Positions 14,664 through 23,447 of a DNA stretch of 64,000 nt are shown in pieces. Origin of the DNA: Bacilli bacterium (lineage in GTDB: Bacteria > Bacillota_I > Bacilli_A > RF39 > UBA660); contig JAQVXV010000005.1 in assembly GCA_028708945.1 (NCBI GenBank), positions 1 to 64,000 of the forward strand. Direction: 5' to 3'. How positions within the stretch are numbered: the stretch's first letter is position 1; each line of letters starts with the position of its first letter. The notes beneath the pieces were generated by a model. The model saw only the letters and a program-made list of their open reading frames with translations, did no database searches and was not told where the DNA came from. The position numbers were made by a program, and so were the translations under genes.

Positions 14664-14854
14664 TAAAAAAATTCTATAAAATAAGGACGATTTATCGCGG
14701 TACCACCTTATTTCATAGAATATCTATGCACTTTAATCTTTAACGCAGATATACGTTTTAACTCCAAGACGCGTTCATAAAATTTCACTATTAGTTTACA
14801 CCATCCACTAACTCTCTTTTAATCTCAATTTTATTACTATTTCTTTTCTTCGTT
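14664..14854 (-). promoter_or_regulatory. T-box riboswitch upstream of argS
   Basis: The T-box AAGGTGGTACCGCG is present on the minus strand (near 14695-14708). The competing terminator pairs ATTCTATGAAATAAGG with CCTTATTTTATAGAAT before a T-run (14664-14670). Stem I carries AGAGAG and GAACGCGTC TTGGAGT; a CGC arginine codon (14773-14771) followed by a purine sits where the specifier is expected. Confidence 0.9.
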
Positions 14855-14895
14855 ATTTATAAATATTATCATTTTCATAAATAGATGTCAATAGT

Positions 14896-15528
14896 TTAAT
14901 TAGTACTGATTAAGTTATTATTTATTAATTCATTATATATATATTCAGAAGTTTCTTGAATAAATCTTTCTATTTCTTCCATATTTAGTAAATATAGTTG
15001 CTGATGTGTCGAATTTTTAATTATTATTCCCATTTGATCTACTAATATGTCTAATTTATTAATTGGTATTTCATCAAACTTAATAGTTGGATAGATAATC
15101 TCTTCATAAAAAAGCGATAAATCTAGATTATAATGATCAATTAAATCAATGTTTAAATTTGTATAATCGTTATATATTAAATTATTAATAAATTTAGAAT
15201 CTAATTTTACAGTATCACCATTTGTTAGTTTTACGTTGTTATTTTGAACAAAATTATTAATAAAATCTTTAAACCAAAGTTTATCTGTATATAAATGAAT
15301 TAAGTATCCCATTAAAAAACTGTCAGTTAAAAAACCTTTGTATTTTTTTAGAAATTTTTCAATATTAGGAATATTTTTAGTATTTAAAAAATGAGATTCT
15401 TGTTTATTTTTACCAATAAGTTTACTTATATCAGGTGCTATTGTACCTAAATATAAATCTTTTTCATTATATTTTATTTTATTATTAACTTCTTTTGCAA
15501 CACATATATGTATTATTGTAGATGCCAT
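14896..15528 (-). CDS. Zinc-dependent phospholipase C-like protein
   Basis: The start is ATG 15528 (MASTIIHICVAKEV), behind GGTGATATTT. The early block STIIHICVA, then YLGTIAPDISKLIG and K.ESHFL (about 30-50), then MGYLIHLYTDKLW (about 93-105) with spaced histidines and aspartates, matches the metal-binding helices of the zinc-dependent phospholipase C family (PF00882) as found in gut Firmicutes. No signal peptide is present, so the protein seems cytoplasmic and substrate assignment as a phospholipase is doubtful. It is transcribed separately from its neighbours. Confidence 0.65.
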   Translation of the reverse strand: MASTIIHICVAKEVNNKIKYNEKDLYLGTIAPDISKLIGKNKQESHFLNTKNIPNIEKFLKKYKGFLTDSFLMGYLIHLYTDKLWFKDFINNFVQNNNVKLTNGDTVKLDSKFINNLIYNDYTNLNIDLIDHYNLDLSLFYEEIIYPTIKFDEIPINKLDILVDQMGIIIKNSTHQQLYLLNMEEIERFIQETSEYIYNELINNNLISTN

Positions 15529-15573
15529 AAATATCACCAGGTCAATTATATCAAAAATTGATAATTTTGTCTA

Positions 15574-15596
15574 AAAAAGAGACATAATGTCTCTTA
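15574..15596 (-). terminator. Terminator of the SpoIVB-like gene
   Basis: AAGAGACAT / ATGTCTCTT forms a near-perfect palindrome overlapping the stop codon, followed on the minus strand by a six-base T-run. Confidence 0.65.
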
Positions 15597-16571
15597 GTTT
15601 TCAGATTCTTCTAACATATTTGTTATAAATATTCCATATCCCTTGGTAGGATTATCAACAATAACGTGTGTAACTGCGCCTATTATGTTATTACCTTGAA
15701 TAATAGGACTACCACTCATTCCTTGAATTATACCACCAGTTTTTTCCAATAATTTTTTATCGGTTATTTCAAAAACAAGATTTTTAGTACTTCCAAGTTT
15801 TGATATATTAATAATATTAATATCGTATTCATCGACATCGGTTCCATTTAATACTGTCAATATTTTTGCTTTTCCTTTTTTTATTTCAGAAGAATTAGCA
15901 ACTTTATATAGCTTTGATGTATCAAAAGGTACAGTATATTCTCCAAAAATACCTTTATTAGTATTTTCGTTAACTATTCCATTTATTTGATTTGAGTAGT
16001 ATCTGGCATTTTTTTCGCCAGGCACTCCATTAGTACTTCGTACTAAACCAATAACTTCGGAATTAAATATTTTTCCCTCATTAGTTTCTAATATTTTTCC
16101 GGTATTCTTTTCAACTATTTCATGTCCTAAAGCTCCAAATAATTTCGTATTTGGATCAATGTACGTTAGTGTTCCGATACCAGTTATACTGTCCTTAACA
16201 TACAATCCTGTTTTATAAGTGTTTTTAACTTTTTGCAATTTAAGATTAGTATATTTAGATATATCATTTCTAATATAACCTATTTTGATATTATCATTTG
16301 TAACAGTATTAATTTTTTTAACTAAATCATCGACTGTGCTAATGGGATCACCGTTGATAGTTTTGATAATATCGCCTACTCTTATTTCGGATTTTAAGGC
16401 AATATCATTGTCTTCTACTTTGTAAGTACCAACGACTATAACACCTTTTGATTTAATTTCAATACCAATATTTTGACCACTAGCTATTATGTAGTCTGAA
16501 TAAGCGAGAACATTATATGGAATAATAAATAGTAATAGAAGAATAACTGATAATGTTTTTTTAAAAAACAT
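15594..16571 (-). CDS. SpoIVB-like PDZ serine peptidase
   Basis: The 325-residue protein has a signal/anchor segment (about 1-24), a PDZ domain (about 40-110, with SEIRVGDIIKTINGDPIS) and an S55 peptidase domain containing GALGHEIV (the catalytic histidine) and GMSGSPIIQ (the catalytic serine). In spore formers SpoIVB is secreted between the forespore membranes and activates SigK processing. The other genes here give no sign of sporulation, so it may serve another envelope signalling step. It starts at ATG 16571 behind AGGAGATGAGAAC; an ATG three codons upstream overlaps that site. It is monocistronic or the last gene of a short unit. Confidence 0.85.
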   Translation of the reverse strand: MFFKKTLSVILLLLFIIPYNVLAYSDYIIASGQNIGIEIKSKGVIVVGTYKVEDNDIALKSEIRVGDIIKTINGDPISTVDDLVKKINTVTNDNIKIGYIRNDISKYTNLKLQKVKNTYKTGLYVKDSITGIGTLTYIDPNTKLFGALGHEIVEKNTGKILETNEGKIFNSEVIGLVRSTNGVPGEKNARYYSNQINGIVNENTNKGIFGEYTVPFDTSKLYKVANSSEIKKGKAKILTVLNGTDVDEYDINIINISKLGSTKNLVFEITDKKLLEKTGGIIQGMSGSPIIQGNNIIGAVTHVIVDNPTKGYGIFITNMLEESEN

Positions 16572-16634
16572 TGTTCTCATCTCCTTTTTTCACAGACTAC
16601 AATATTAGTATGGTAAATATCTACTTTTTTATAA

Positions 16635-16844
16635 TCAATTTTCTAATTTAAATTCTTCTAATTTTTCGTTTTCAGTTACTATTTTAGCAATCTTTTTTTC
16701 AACGTTTTTTAGCTCTTCATCACACTCTTTTATTAATGTCATAGCTTCTGTATATTTTTTTATTGCCGAATCTAAATCAACATCATCTTTTTCTAATTCT
16801 GATACATATTTTTCTAATTTTTTTATTTTTTCTTCAAATTTCAT
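16635..16844 (-). CDS. xseB: Exodeoxyribonuclease VII small subunit
   Basis: The 69-residue helical protein starts MKFEEKIKKLEKYVSELEK and includes the LDSAIKKYTEAM segment typical of XseB, which wraps around XseA in exonuclease VII, a ssDNA-degrading repair nuclease. Start at ATG 16844 behind AAGGAGAAATAAA; twelve in-frame upstream codons lie within xseA and are not used. It begins one base after xseA ends, so both are co-translated. Confidence 0.93.
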   Translation of the reverse strand: MKFEEKIKKLEKYVSELEKDDVDLDSAIKKYTEAMTLIKECDEELKNVEKKIAKIVTENEKLEEFKLEN

Positions 16845-16845
16845 T

Positions 16846-18036
16846 TTATTTCTCCTTAACAATAGCTTTAAATTGACCATTAGATAGTTTAATTGTTACT
16901 AAATCATCTACATTTACTGATTCGGAATCTTTTATCAACTCATTATTTTTATATACAATGCTATATCCTTTTTGTAAAATATTTAAAGGATTTAATATTT
17001 GTAATTTAGAAACAATATTTGAAAATTCTGTTTTTCTTTTATCTAATTTATGTAAAATTAAACTACTTATTTTTTCATTTAGTTGATCAATAAATATTTT
17101 TTTATTCTCATATAAAATCATAGGATTTTTTAATATAAAAGAATTTTTTAAAGAATCAATTATCAATCTATTATAGTTTAATTTTTTGTTTACACTTTCA
17201 TATAATCTTATTTTTAATTGATTATTATATTTAATTATATCAATTATATTAGGAACTGCTAATTCTGCGGCTGCTGTTGGAGTTGCTGCTCTTCTATCGG
17301 CTACAAAATCAGCAATTGTAAAGTCAATTTCATGCCCAACGGCACTTATAATTGGAACATCTGATTTAAATATCGCTCTTGCTACTATTTCTTCATTAAA
17401 TGCCCATAAATCTTCAATAGATCCGCCACCACGACCTATGATAAGTAAATCTAAATTATAATTTTGAGCTTTTTCAATATTTTCAGCTATATTTTTTGCA
17501 GATCCGTCACCTTGAACTAAACTTGGAAAAATTATAACTTCTGTTAATGGAAATCTTCTTTTTATAGTTGTCAATATATCTTTTATTGCTGCTCCTGTCG
17601 GTGCTGTAACAACTCCAATACGTTCGGGTATTGCTGGAATTTCTTTTTTATATTTATAATCAAACAAACCTTCTTCTTCTAATTGTTTTTTTAATTTTTC
17701 AAAAGCAATATATAAATTACCAACACCATCTTCTAACATTTCTTCAACATATATTTGATAATTTCCGGTTTGTTCATATATACTTATTCTCCCCATTACT
17801 AAAACTTTTGTTCCATCAACAGGATTAAAAAGCAAATTTTTAGCATTATTATTAAACATAATAGCATTTATTTTACTTGTTTCATCTTTAATAGAAAAAT
17901 ATAGGTGACCTGAAGAATGGAATTTACAATTCGACAATTCACCTTTTATATATATTTGTTTTAAATTTTCATCATTGTCAAATTTACTTTTTAAATATTT
18001 AGTAACGATACCTACTGTTAAATATTTATCTTCCAT
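16846..18036 (-). CDS. xseA: Exodeoxyribonuclease VII large subunit
   Basis: The 396 residues give an N-terminal OB fold (about 1-100, LSNCKFHSSGHLYFSIKDE), a catalytic middle with GVVTAPTGAAIKDI and IIGRGGGSIEDLWAFNEE, SAVGHEIDFTIADFVADRRA, and a coiled-coil C-terminus for XseB binding. The length is slightly short for the family. It lies nine bases after nusB in the same direction, with AGGTGATAAA before the ATG. The nusB-xseA-xseB order is common in Firmicutes. Confidence 0.96.
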   Translation of the reverse strand: MEDKYLTVGIVTKYLKSKFDNDENLKQIYIKGELSNCKFHSSGHLYFSIKDETSKINAIMFNNNAKNLLFNPVDGTKVLVMGRISIYEQTGNYQIYVEEMLEDGVGNLYIAFEKLKKQLEEEGLFDYKYKKEIPAIPERIGVVTAPTGAAIKDILTTIKRRFPLTEVIIFPSLVQGDGSAKNIAENIEKAQNYNLDLLIIGRGGGSIEDLWAFNEEIVARAIFKSDVPIISAVGHEIDFTIADFVADRRAATPTAAAELAVPNIIDIIKYNNQLKIRLYESVNKKLNYNRLIIDSLKNSFILKNPMILYENKKIFIDQLNEKISSLILHKLDKRKTEFSNIVSKLQILNPLNILQKGYSIVYKNNELIKDSESVNVDDLVTIKLSNGQFKAIVKEK

Positions 18037-18044
18037 TTTATCAC

Positions 18045-18443
18045 CTACTTATTATGATATACTTTGTCTAATACACTATTGATCATCTTTCGAACATGGT
18101 CATCTGAATATTCTTTAGCAAGTTCAATTGCTTCATTGATTGCTACAACATCTGGAGTATCTGTATATAATAATTCATATAATCCAATTCTTAAAATAGC
18201 TTGATCTGTATTACCTAACCTTGAAATTGTCCAACCTTCTAGATATTTATTAGCTTGTTCATCTAACTTCTCTTTATAGGTTATTACTCCGTAAACAATT
18301 TCTTTAACAAATTCATTATCTATTTCTATTACATTTTTTATTAAATTATCTAATTCAAAATCTATTTTATTTTGAGAATAAATATTTATTTGATATAAAA
18401 TTGTCATTATTTTTCGTCTTAATTCACTTCTATTTATTGCCAT
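18045..18443 (-). CDS. nusB: Transcription antitermination factor NusB
   Basis: The 132 residues show the all-helical NusB fold with RSELRRKIMTILYQ at the start, the GVITYKEKLDEQ segment, and the typical C-terminal ILRIGLYELLYTDTPDVVAINEAIELAKEYSDD. NusB with NusE binds boxA RNA in rRNA antitermination. GAAAGGATTTAAT precedes the ATG. It heads the nusB-xseAB unit. Confidence 0.95.
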   Translation of the reverse strand: MAINRSELRRKIMTILYQINIYSQNKIDFELDNLIKNVIEIDNEFVKEIVYGVITYKEKLDEQANKYLEGWTISRLGNTDQAILRIGLYELLYTDTPDVVAINEAIELAKEYSDDHVRKMINSVLDKVYHNK

Positions 18444-18455
18444 ATTAAATCCTTT

Positions 18456-18848
18456 CTAATTGTCACAATATTTTTCGCCTTTTCCTCGATATAACATAAC
18501 AATAGTCCATATTGATATATATAGATATAAAACCGAAAATAAAACCCATCCAATAACTGGTAATATTAATAATAAAATCCATATTGTTGGTGATAAGTAT
18601 ATTTCTTTACCTGGTACTTCTAATTTAGCAGCCGTCAAACAAGTAATTTGTATAAGGAAGACAAACGCCATTATGAAAGCAGGAAATATTAGACATAAGA
18701 ATGCAATTAGCCAATTTTTACAATTAGCATACCATGCATTTTTATCAAAAACATCCAACAATGCTCCTAATATTATTGTCGAACCTCCACTTGAAAATAA
18801 AAATAACATCAACCAAATCCACCAATTTTCTTTTTTTAATATATTCAT
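18456..18848 (-). CDS. Membrane protein, unknown (130 aa)
   Basis: Four hydrophobic segments are visible (about 12-30, 44-72, 86-105 and 108-122), with tryptophan-rich borders and a short basic C-terminus. TAGGAGGAATT precedes the ATG. It sits between mutS and nusB in the same direction, eight bases after mutS, so it is probably part of that transcript. I recognise no family. Confidence 0.7.
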   Translation of the reverse strand: MNILKKENWWIWLMLFLFSSGGSTIILGALLDVFDKNAWYANCKNWLIAFLCLIFPAFIMAFVFLIQITCLTAAKLEVPGKEIYLSPTIWILLLILPVIGWVLFSVLYLYISIWTIVMLYRGKGEKYCDN

Positions 18849-18856
18849 AATTCCTC

Positions 18857-21412
18857 CTATTTTAACTTTTCTTTTAAATTATATAAAATATTTAAAGCAT
18901 CAATCGGTGTTATTTCTAAAGGATTAATAGCTTTTATTTCTTTTTCAATTTCTGATTCTTTATCTTCATTTATTTCAAAGTCAAAATCCTGTTGAATTTT
19001 TACTGTTCTTTTTTTCTCTTTATTTTCATAAATTTTTAAGATTTGATCAGCTCTTTGAATTACTTTTTCTGGTAATTTTGCTATTTTTGCAACATATATA
19101 CCATAACTTTTGTCGACACTTCCATCTTTTATTTTATGAAGGAAAGTAACATTACCATTTTTTTCATATGCACTGACATGAATATTTTTTAATGTATCAA
19201 TATTTTGTTCTAAGTCAGTAAGTTCATGATAATGTGTTGAAAAGAAAGTTTTAGCTTTTATGTTTTGGGCAATATATTCAATTATTGCTTGGGCTAAAGC
19301 CATACCATCAAATGTAGCTGTTCCCCTACCCAACTCATCAAATAATATCAAACTATTTTCAGTAGCATTAGAAATTGCATAATTTGCTTCTGTCATTTCG
19401 ACCATAAAAGTTGATTCACCACTAACTAAGTCATCACTAGCCCCAATTCTTGTAAAAATTTTATCAAAAATAGGTAAACTTGCCTCTTTAGCAGGAACAA
19501 AACATCCTATTTGAGCCATTATAACTGTAATTGCCATTTGACGCATATATGTCGATTTACCTGCCATATTAGGGCCTGTTATTAGTAATACACATGTTTT
19601 TTCATCCATTATAATATCATTTGGAACATATTCTTGAACCATGACTTTTTCTACTACAGGATGCCTGTTTTCAACAATGTTTATTTCTTTTTTAGCAGTT
19701 AATAGTGGTCTTATATAATTGTTATTTTCAGTTATAGTTGCGAATGATTGCAAAACGTCAATTTCACTGATAATTTTAGCAATTTCTTGTAATTTCGGAA
19801 TGTATTCTTTTATTTTATCTTTTATTTCATTGAATAAATTATACTCTAATTCGATAATTTTTTCTTCAGCATTTAAAATTAAAGCTTCTTTTTCTTTTAA
19901 AATCGGACTTATGTATCTTTCACAATTACTTAAAGTTTGTTTGCGATCATAACCATATTCTTCTTTTACTAAATGTATTTGACCTTTTGAAACTTCAATG
20001 TAATAACCGAATACTTTATTGTAACCAACTTTTAAAGTTTTAATTCCAGTTTTTTCTTTTTCATCATTTTCAAATTTTGCAATAAAATCTTTGCCACCTT
20101 TTCTTAAACTTTTTAATTCATCTAGTTCAAGATTATAGGTTTCTTTGATTAAATATCCTTCTTTAATTGATATAGGAGGATTTTCATAAATACTTTTTTC
20201 TAATAAATTATATAAATTATCTAATGGTTTAAAGTTTTTATAAAAATTAATTTTATCAAGTATTTCACTTATTTGAGGCAAAAATTTTAACGAATTTTTT
20301 AGTTGTAATAAATCCCTAGCATTAGCGTTTCCGAATGCTATTCTACCGCTTAATCGCTCTAAATCATAAACTTCATATAAATAATTTTGTAAATCACCTT
20401 TTAAAATAAATTCTTTTAATAAGGTTTCAACTACATCGTATCTATCATTGATTATTTTTTTATCAATTAATGGATTTTCAATCCAGTTTTTTAACATTCT
20501 AGAACCCATTGCTGTCTTAGTTTTGTCTAGTAACCACAATAGAGAATTTGTTCTTTCTTTTAATCTCATTGTCTCTATTAATTCAAGATTTCTCTTAGTA
20601 TGTATATCCATCTTTAAATATTTATTTTCTTCTTTAACAATTGCTTTTTGTAAATGGCTTAAATTTCTTTTTTGAGTATTATTGATATACGTTAATAAAT
20701 ATTTTATCGATTCGATATGTCTGATATCTTTTATATCTTCATAAATGTAGTTATATTGATCTAAACTATTTATTTCATCAGTTACTGTTAAGGTTAAATT
20801 AAATTGATTTTTTAAAATAGAATATATACCTTTATTAACTTTATTAGTCAATATTACTTCTTTTATTCCAATATTTATTATTTCACTGATTAATTTAGTG
20901 TCACTATATTCAATTAAAGTAGTATAGATTACCCCTGTGCTGATATCTGTGTAAGTTAAAGCATAAGCATGGTTTAAATCCATAACACTACCAATAAAAT
21001 TAAAATCATTTTCTTTTAATGAATCATTATTTATAATTGTTCCAACACTGATGATTTGTACTAAATCTCTTTTTACAATGCCTACAGCATCTTTAGCGTC
21101 CTCTAATTGTTCACATATTCCTACTTTATATCCTTTAGATATCAATTTATCTAAATATATATTAGCAGCGTGATGCGGAACACCACACATTGGTATTCTT
21201 TCTTCTAACCCTGCACTTTTACCAGTTAATGTAAGTTCTAATTCGCGTGAAGCTGTGATTGCATCTTCAAAAAACATTTCATAAAAATCACCCAAACGAA
21301 AAAAGATAATAATGTCTGGATTATTATTTTTAATTTCGATATATTGACGCATCATAGGGGTTACTTTATTAATGTCTACTTCACCAATCTTCACAATCTC
21401 ACCTGTTTTCAT
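18857..21412 (-). CDS. mutS: DNA mismatch repair protein MutS
   Basis: The 851 residues are of normal length. The mismatch-reading N-terminal FFRLGDFYEMFFEDA, including the Phe-x-Glu wedge, is followed by connector, lever and clamp regions, then the ATPase with TGPNMAGKSTYMRQ, SLILFDELGRGTATFDG and THYHELTDLE. It recognises mismatches after replication. The ATG at 21412 has no good ribosome site; a GTG at 21394 lies six bases after AGGTGAG and could be the true start. mutL is not in the window. Confidence 0.97.
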   Translation of the reverse strand: MKTGEIVKIGEVDINKVTPMMRQYIEIKNNNPDIIIFFRLGDFYEMFFEDAITASRELELTLTGKSAGLEERIPMCGVPHHAANIYLDKLISKGYKVGICEQLEDAKDAVGIVKRDLVQIISVGTIINNDSLKENDFNFIGSVMDLNHAYALTYTDISTGVIYTTLIEYSDTKLISEIINIGIKEVILTNKVNKGIYSILKNQFNLTLTVTDEINSLDQYNYIYEDIKDIRHIESIKYLLTYINNTQKRNLSHLQKAIVKEENKYLKMDIHTKRNLELIETMRLKERTNSLLWLLDKTKTAMGSRMLKNWIENPLIDKKIINDRYDVVETLLKEFILKGDLQNYLYEVYDLERLSGRIAFGNANARDLLQLKNSLKFLPQISEILDKINFYKNFKPLDNLYNLLEKSIYENPPISIKEGYLIKETYNLELDELKSLRKGGKDFIAKFENDEKEKTGIKTLKVGYNKVFGYYIEVSKGQIHLVKEEYGYDRKQTLSNCERYISPILKEKEALILNAEEKIIELEYNLFNEIKDKIKEYIPKLQEIAKIISEIDVLQSFATITENNNYIRPLLTAKKEINIVENRHPVVEKVMVQEYVPNDIIMDEKTCVLLITGPNMAGKSTYMRQMAITVIMAQIGCFVPAKEASLPIFDKIFTRIGASDDLVSGESTFMVEMTEANYAISNATENSLILFDELGRGTATFDGMALAQAIIEYIAQNIKAKTFFSTHYHELTDLEQNIDTLKNIHVSAYEKNGNVTFLHKIKDGSVDKSYGIYVAKIAKLPEKVIQRADQILKIYENKEKKRTVKIQQDFDFEINEDKESEIEKEIKAINPLEITPIDALNILYNLKEKLK

Positions 21413-21429
21413 TTTATCATATTTAAAGA

Positions 21430-22440
21430 TTATAGTCCATAATTTTCAAGATATTTTATAGCGTCATCAATAGTTTTAACTGAAACAATTTCAATATCTA
21501 ATTTGCTCTCTTTTTTAACTTTTAAAGCTTCTTCATAGTTTTCACCATATGGCACAAAAAAGATATCCGCTTTTTTATTTTCTGCTCCTTTTAATTTATA
21601 TTTCACTCCACTAATTTCTCCAACATTGCCCTCTTCATCGATGGTACCAGTTCCCGAAATCTTTAAACCATTAGTTAAATCATCCGGAATTAACACATCA
21701 TATAGCATTAAGGCTACCATAAAACCGCCAGAGGATCCATAAGAATTTGAATCATATTTTATATCTAAATTAACATCCGTTTTTAATTTTTTGAAATCTA
21801 AACATACTATTCCAATATATATTTTGCCATCTTCTTCTATTAATTTAGCAGTTCTAGTATAATCTTTATTATCATTTTTTACTTTTATTTTAACAGTATT
21901 GTTATGTTGATAATTTTGTAAAACATTAAACAAATCTTTAGTTGTTTCTACTTCTGTTTGTTCTACCGAAATTATCTCATCTCCTACTTCTAAATTATTT
22001 TCATAATTTTCAAGTAAAAATGAAACTACTAATCGATTATCTATTACTTCATAATCTGTATTAGAGCGATCAAACGCAACTATTTTAGAAGTAATTCTAG
22101 AAGCATTTAACATATCCTTTTCTAGTTTATTTTCTTTCTCTGGATCAGCATTTTTATATAACTCTTCTTTTTTATAAATATCCCAATCTTTGTTTAATTT
22201 AGCAATTAAATAAGTCATTATAGTTGCTTTCATTTCAGATACATATGCCATATTGTATGTACCTTCCATTTTATATTCAAGATCAGTATCAATTAACTCT
22301 TCTATATTTATTACTCCTTTTGGTTTCTCAATATAATATGGAATAGGAATTAAAAGCGCAATATAGAAGAACACAAATCCTATATATAAGAAATCTAATT
22401 TGTTAATTTTTTTTGTTTTTTTAGAATATGTTTTAATAAT
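21430..22440 (-). CDS. YlbL-like PDZ/Lon-type membrane serine protease
   Basis: A membrane segment (FLYIGFVFFYIALLIPIPYY), a PDZ-like region (NNLEVGDEIISVEQ) and a Lon-type C-terminal domain with the catalytic serine in YGSSGGFM and lysine in GVKYKLKGA identify a YlbL-family protease, which in Bacillus acts in membrane/DNA-damage checkpoint control. A GTG at 22374 would cut the membrane helix. The frame continues upstream to an ATT at 22440 lying six bases after AAAGG, adding a lysine-rich cytoplasmic tail (IKTYSKKTKKINK), so ATT is the preferred, unusual start. It is divergent from ylbJ with 26 bp between. Confidence 0.85.
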   Translation of the reverse strand: MIKTYSKKTKKINKLDFLYIGFVFFYIALLIPIPYYIEKPKGVINIEELIDTDLEYKMEGTYNMAYVSEMKATIMTYLIAKLNKDWDIYKKEELYKNADPEKENKLEKDMLNASRITSKIVAFDRSNTDYEVIDNRLVVSFLLENYENNLEVGDEIISVEQTEVETTKDLFNVLQNYQHNNTVKIKVKNDNKDYTRTAKLIEEDGKIYIGIVCLDFKKLKTDVNLDIKYDSNSYGSSGGFMVALMLYDVLIPDDLTNGLKISGTGTIDEEGNVGEISGVKYKLKGAENKKADIFFVPYGENYEEALKVKKESKLDIEIVSVKTIDDAIKYLENYGL

Positions 22441-22466
22441 ATCAATCCTTTCTAAAGAGGTGTTAA

Positions 22467-23447
22467 TTGAAAAGTATTTTAAAGAATTTATTGTTTATTT
22501 TTTTATTATTATTTATTATAACACAAATACTGATAGAATCTGAAAGTATAATGACATGTGTATCTTTTGCGTTTGACATATGGTTAAACAATATATTTCC
22601 TTCATTATTTCCTTTCTTTATTATATCAGAATTATTAATAAATTATGGATTTGTTGAACTAATTGGTGAAATTTTTAAACCGATTATGGTTCTTTTATTT
22701 AAAACTAGCAAAAATTCTGCTTTTGTTTTTATTATGAGTATGCTTTCAGGCACACCTTCTTCTGCTAAAAATATAAGAGAATTATATTTAAATAATATGC
22801 TAGATGAAAAGGAATCTTCTAAATTACTGATGTTTTGTAATTTTTCGAATCCTCTTTTTATACTAGGACCGGTTTCTATTATTTTTTTACAAAATAAAGA
22901 TGTTGGTATCCTAATATTAATTATACATTATTTGTCAAATTTTATTATTGGAATAATCTTTAGAAATTATAATCCAGTAAACGAAAGAGATATTAAAATA
23001 AATTTAAAAACAGCCCTTTTAAATATGCATAAAAAAAGAATTAGCAATAAATTAAATTTTGGCAAAATAGTTACTAATTCTTTAATAAACAGTATGAGTA
23101 TTCTTTTATTAATTTTAGGAGTAATAACTTTATTTTCAATTATTACTACAATAATAGATAAAAACATCAATTTAAATAATTATTATCAAAGTGTATTAAA
23201 TGGAGTTTTTGAAATGACACAAGGTTTAAGATATATTGGTCTTTTAGATATCCCTTTAAAAATTAAATCTACTTTATCTGTAATGATAATATCCTTTGGT
23301 GGATTTAGTGTTCATATGCAGGTAATTAGTATTTTAAGTGATACTAAAATTAAATATATTCCTTTTTTAACAGCTCGAATAATTCATTCTATTATATCGG
23401 GATTAATATTGTATTTTACTTTCGATTTTTGGATTAGCCTACTATAG
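22467..23447 (+). CDS. YlbJ-like membrane protein (nucleoside-recognition Gate family)
   Basis: About eight membrane segments in 326 residues, with the motifs WLNNIFPSLFPFFIISELL, SGTPSSAKNIRELY and FCNFSNPLFILGPVS, define the YlbJ sporulation integral membrane protein family. TTG start at 22467 behind AAAGAGGTG. In spore formers YlbJ is needed for cortex formation; here it stands next to a YlbL-like gene as in Bacillus. It ends 14 bp inside the 3' end of the convergent pilin gene. Confidence 0.87.
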   Translation: MKSILKNLLFIFLLLFIITQILIESESIMTCVSFAFDIWLNNIFPSLFPFFIISELLINYGFVELIGEIFKPIMVLLFKTSKNSAFVFIMSMLSGTPSSAKNIRELYLNNMLDEKESSKLLMFCNFSNPLFILGPVSIIFLQNKDVGILILIIHYLSNFIIGIIFRNYNPVNERDIKINLKTALLNMHKKRISNKLNFGKIVTNSLINSMSILLLILGVITLFSIITTIIDKNINLNNYYQSVLNGVFEMTQGLRYIGLLDIPLKIKSTLSVMIISFGGFSVHMQVISILSDTKIKYIPFLTARIIHSIISGLILYFTFDFWISLL

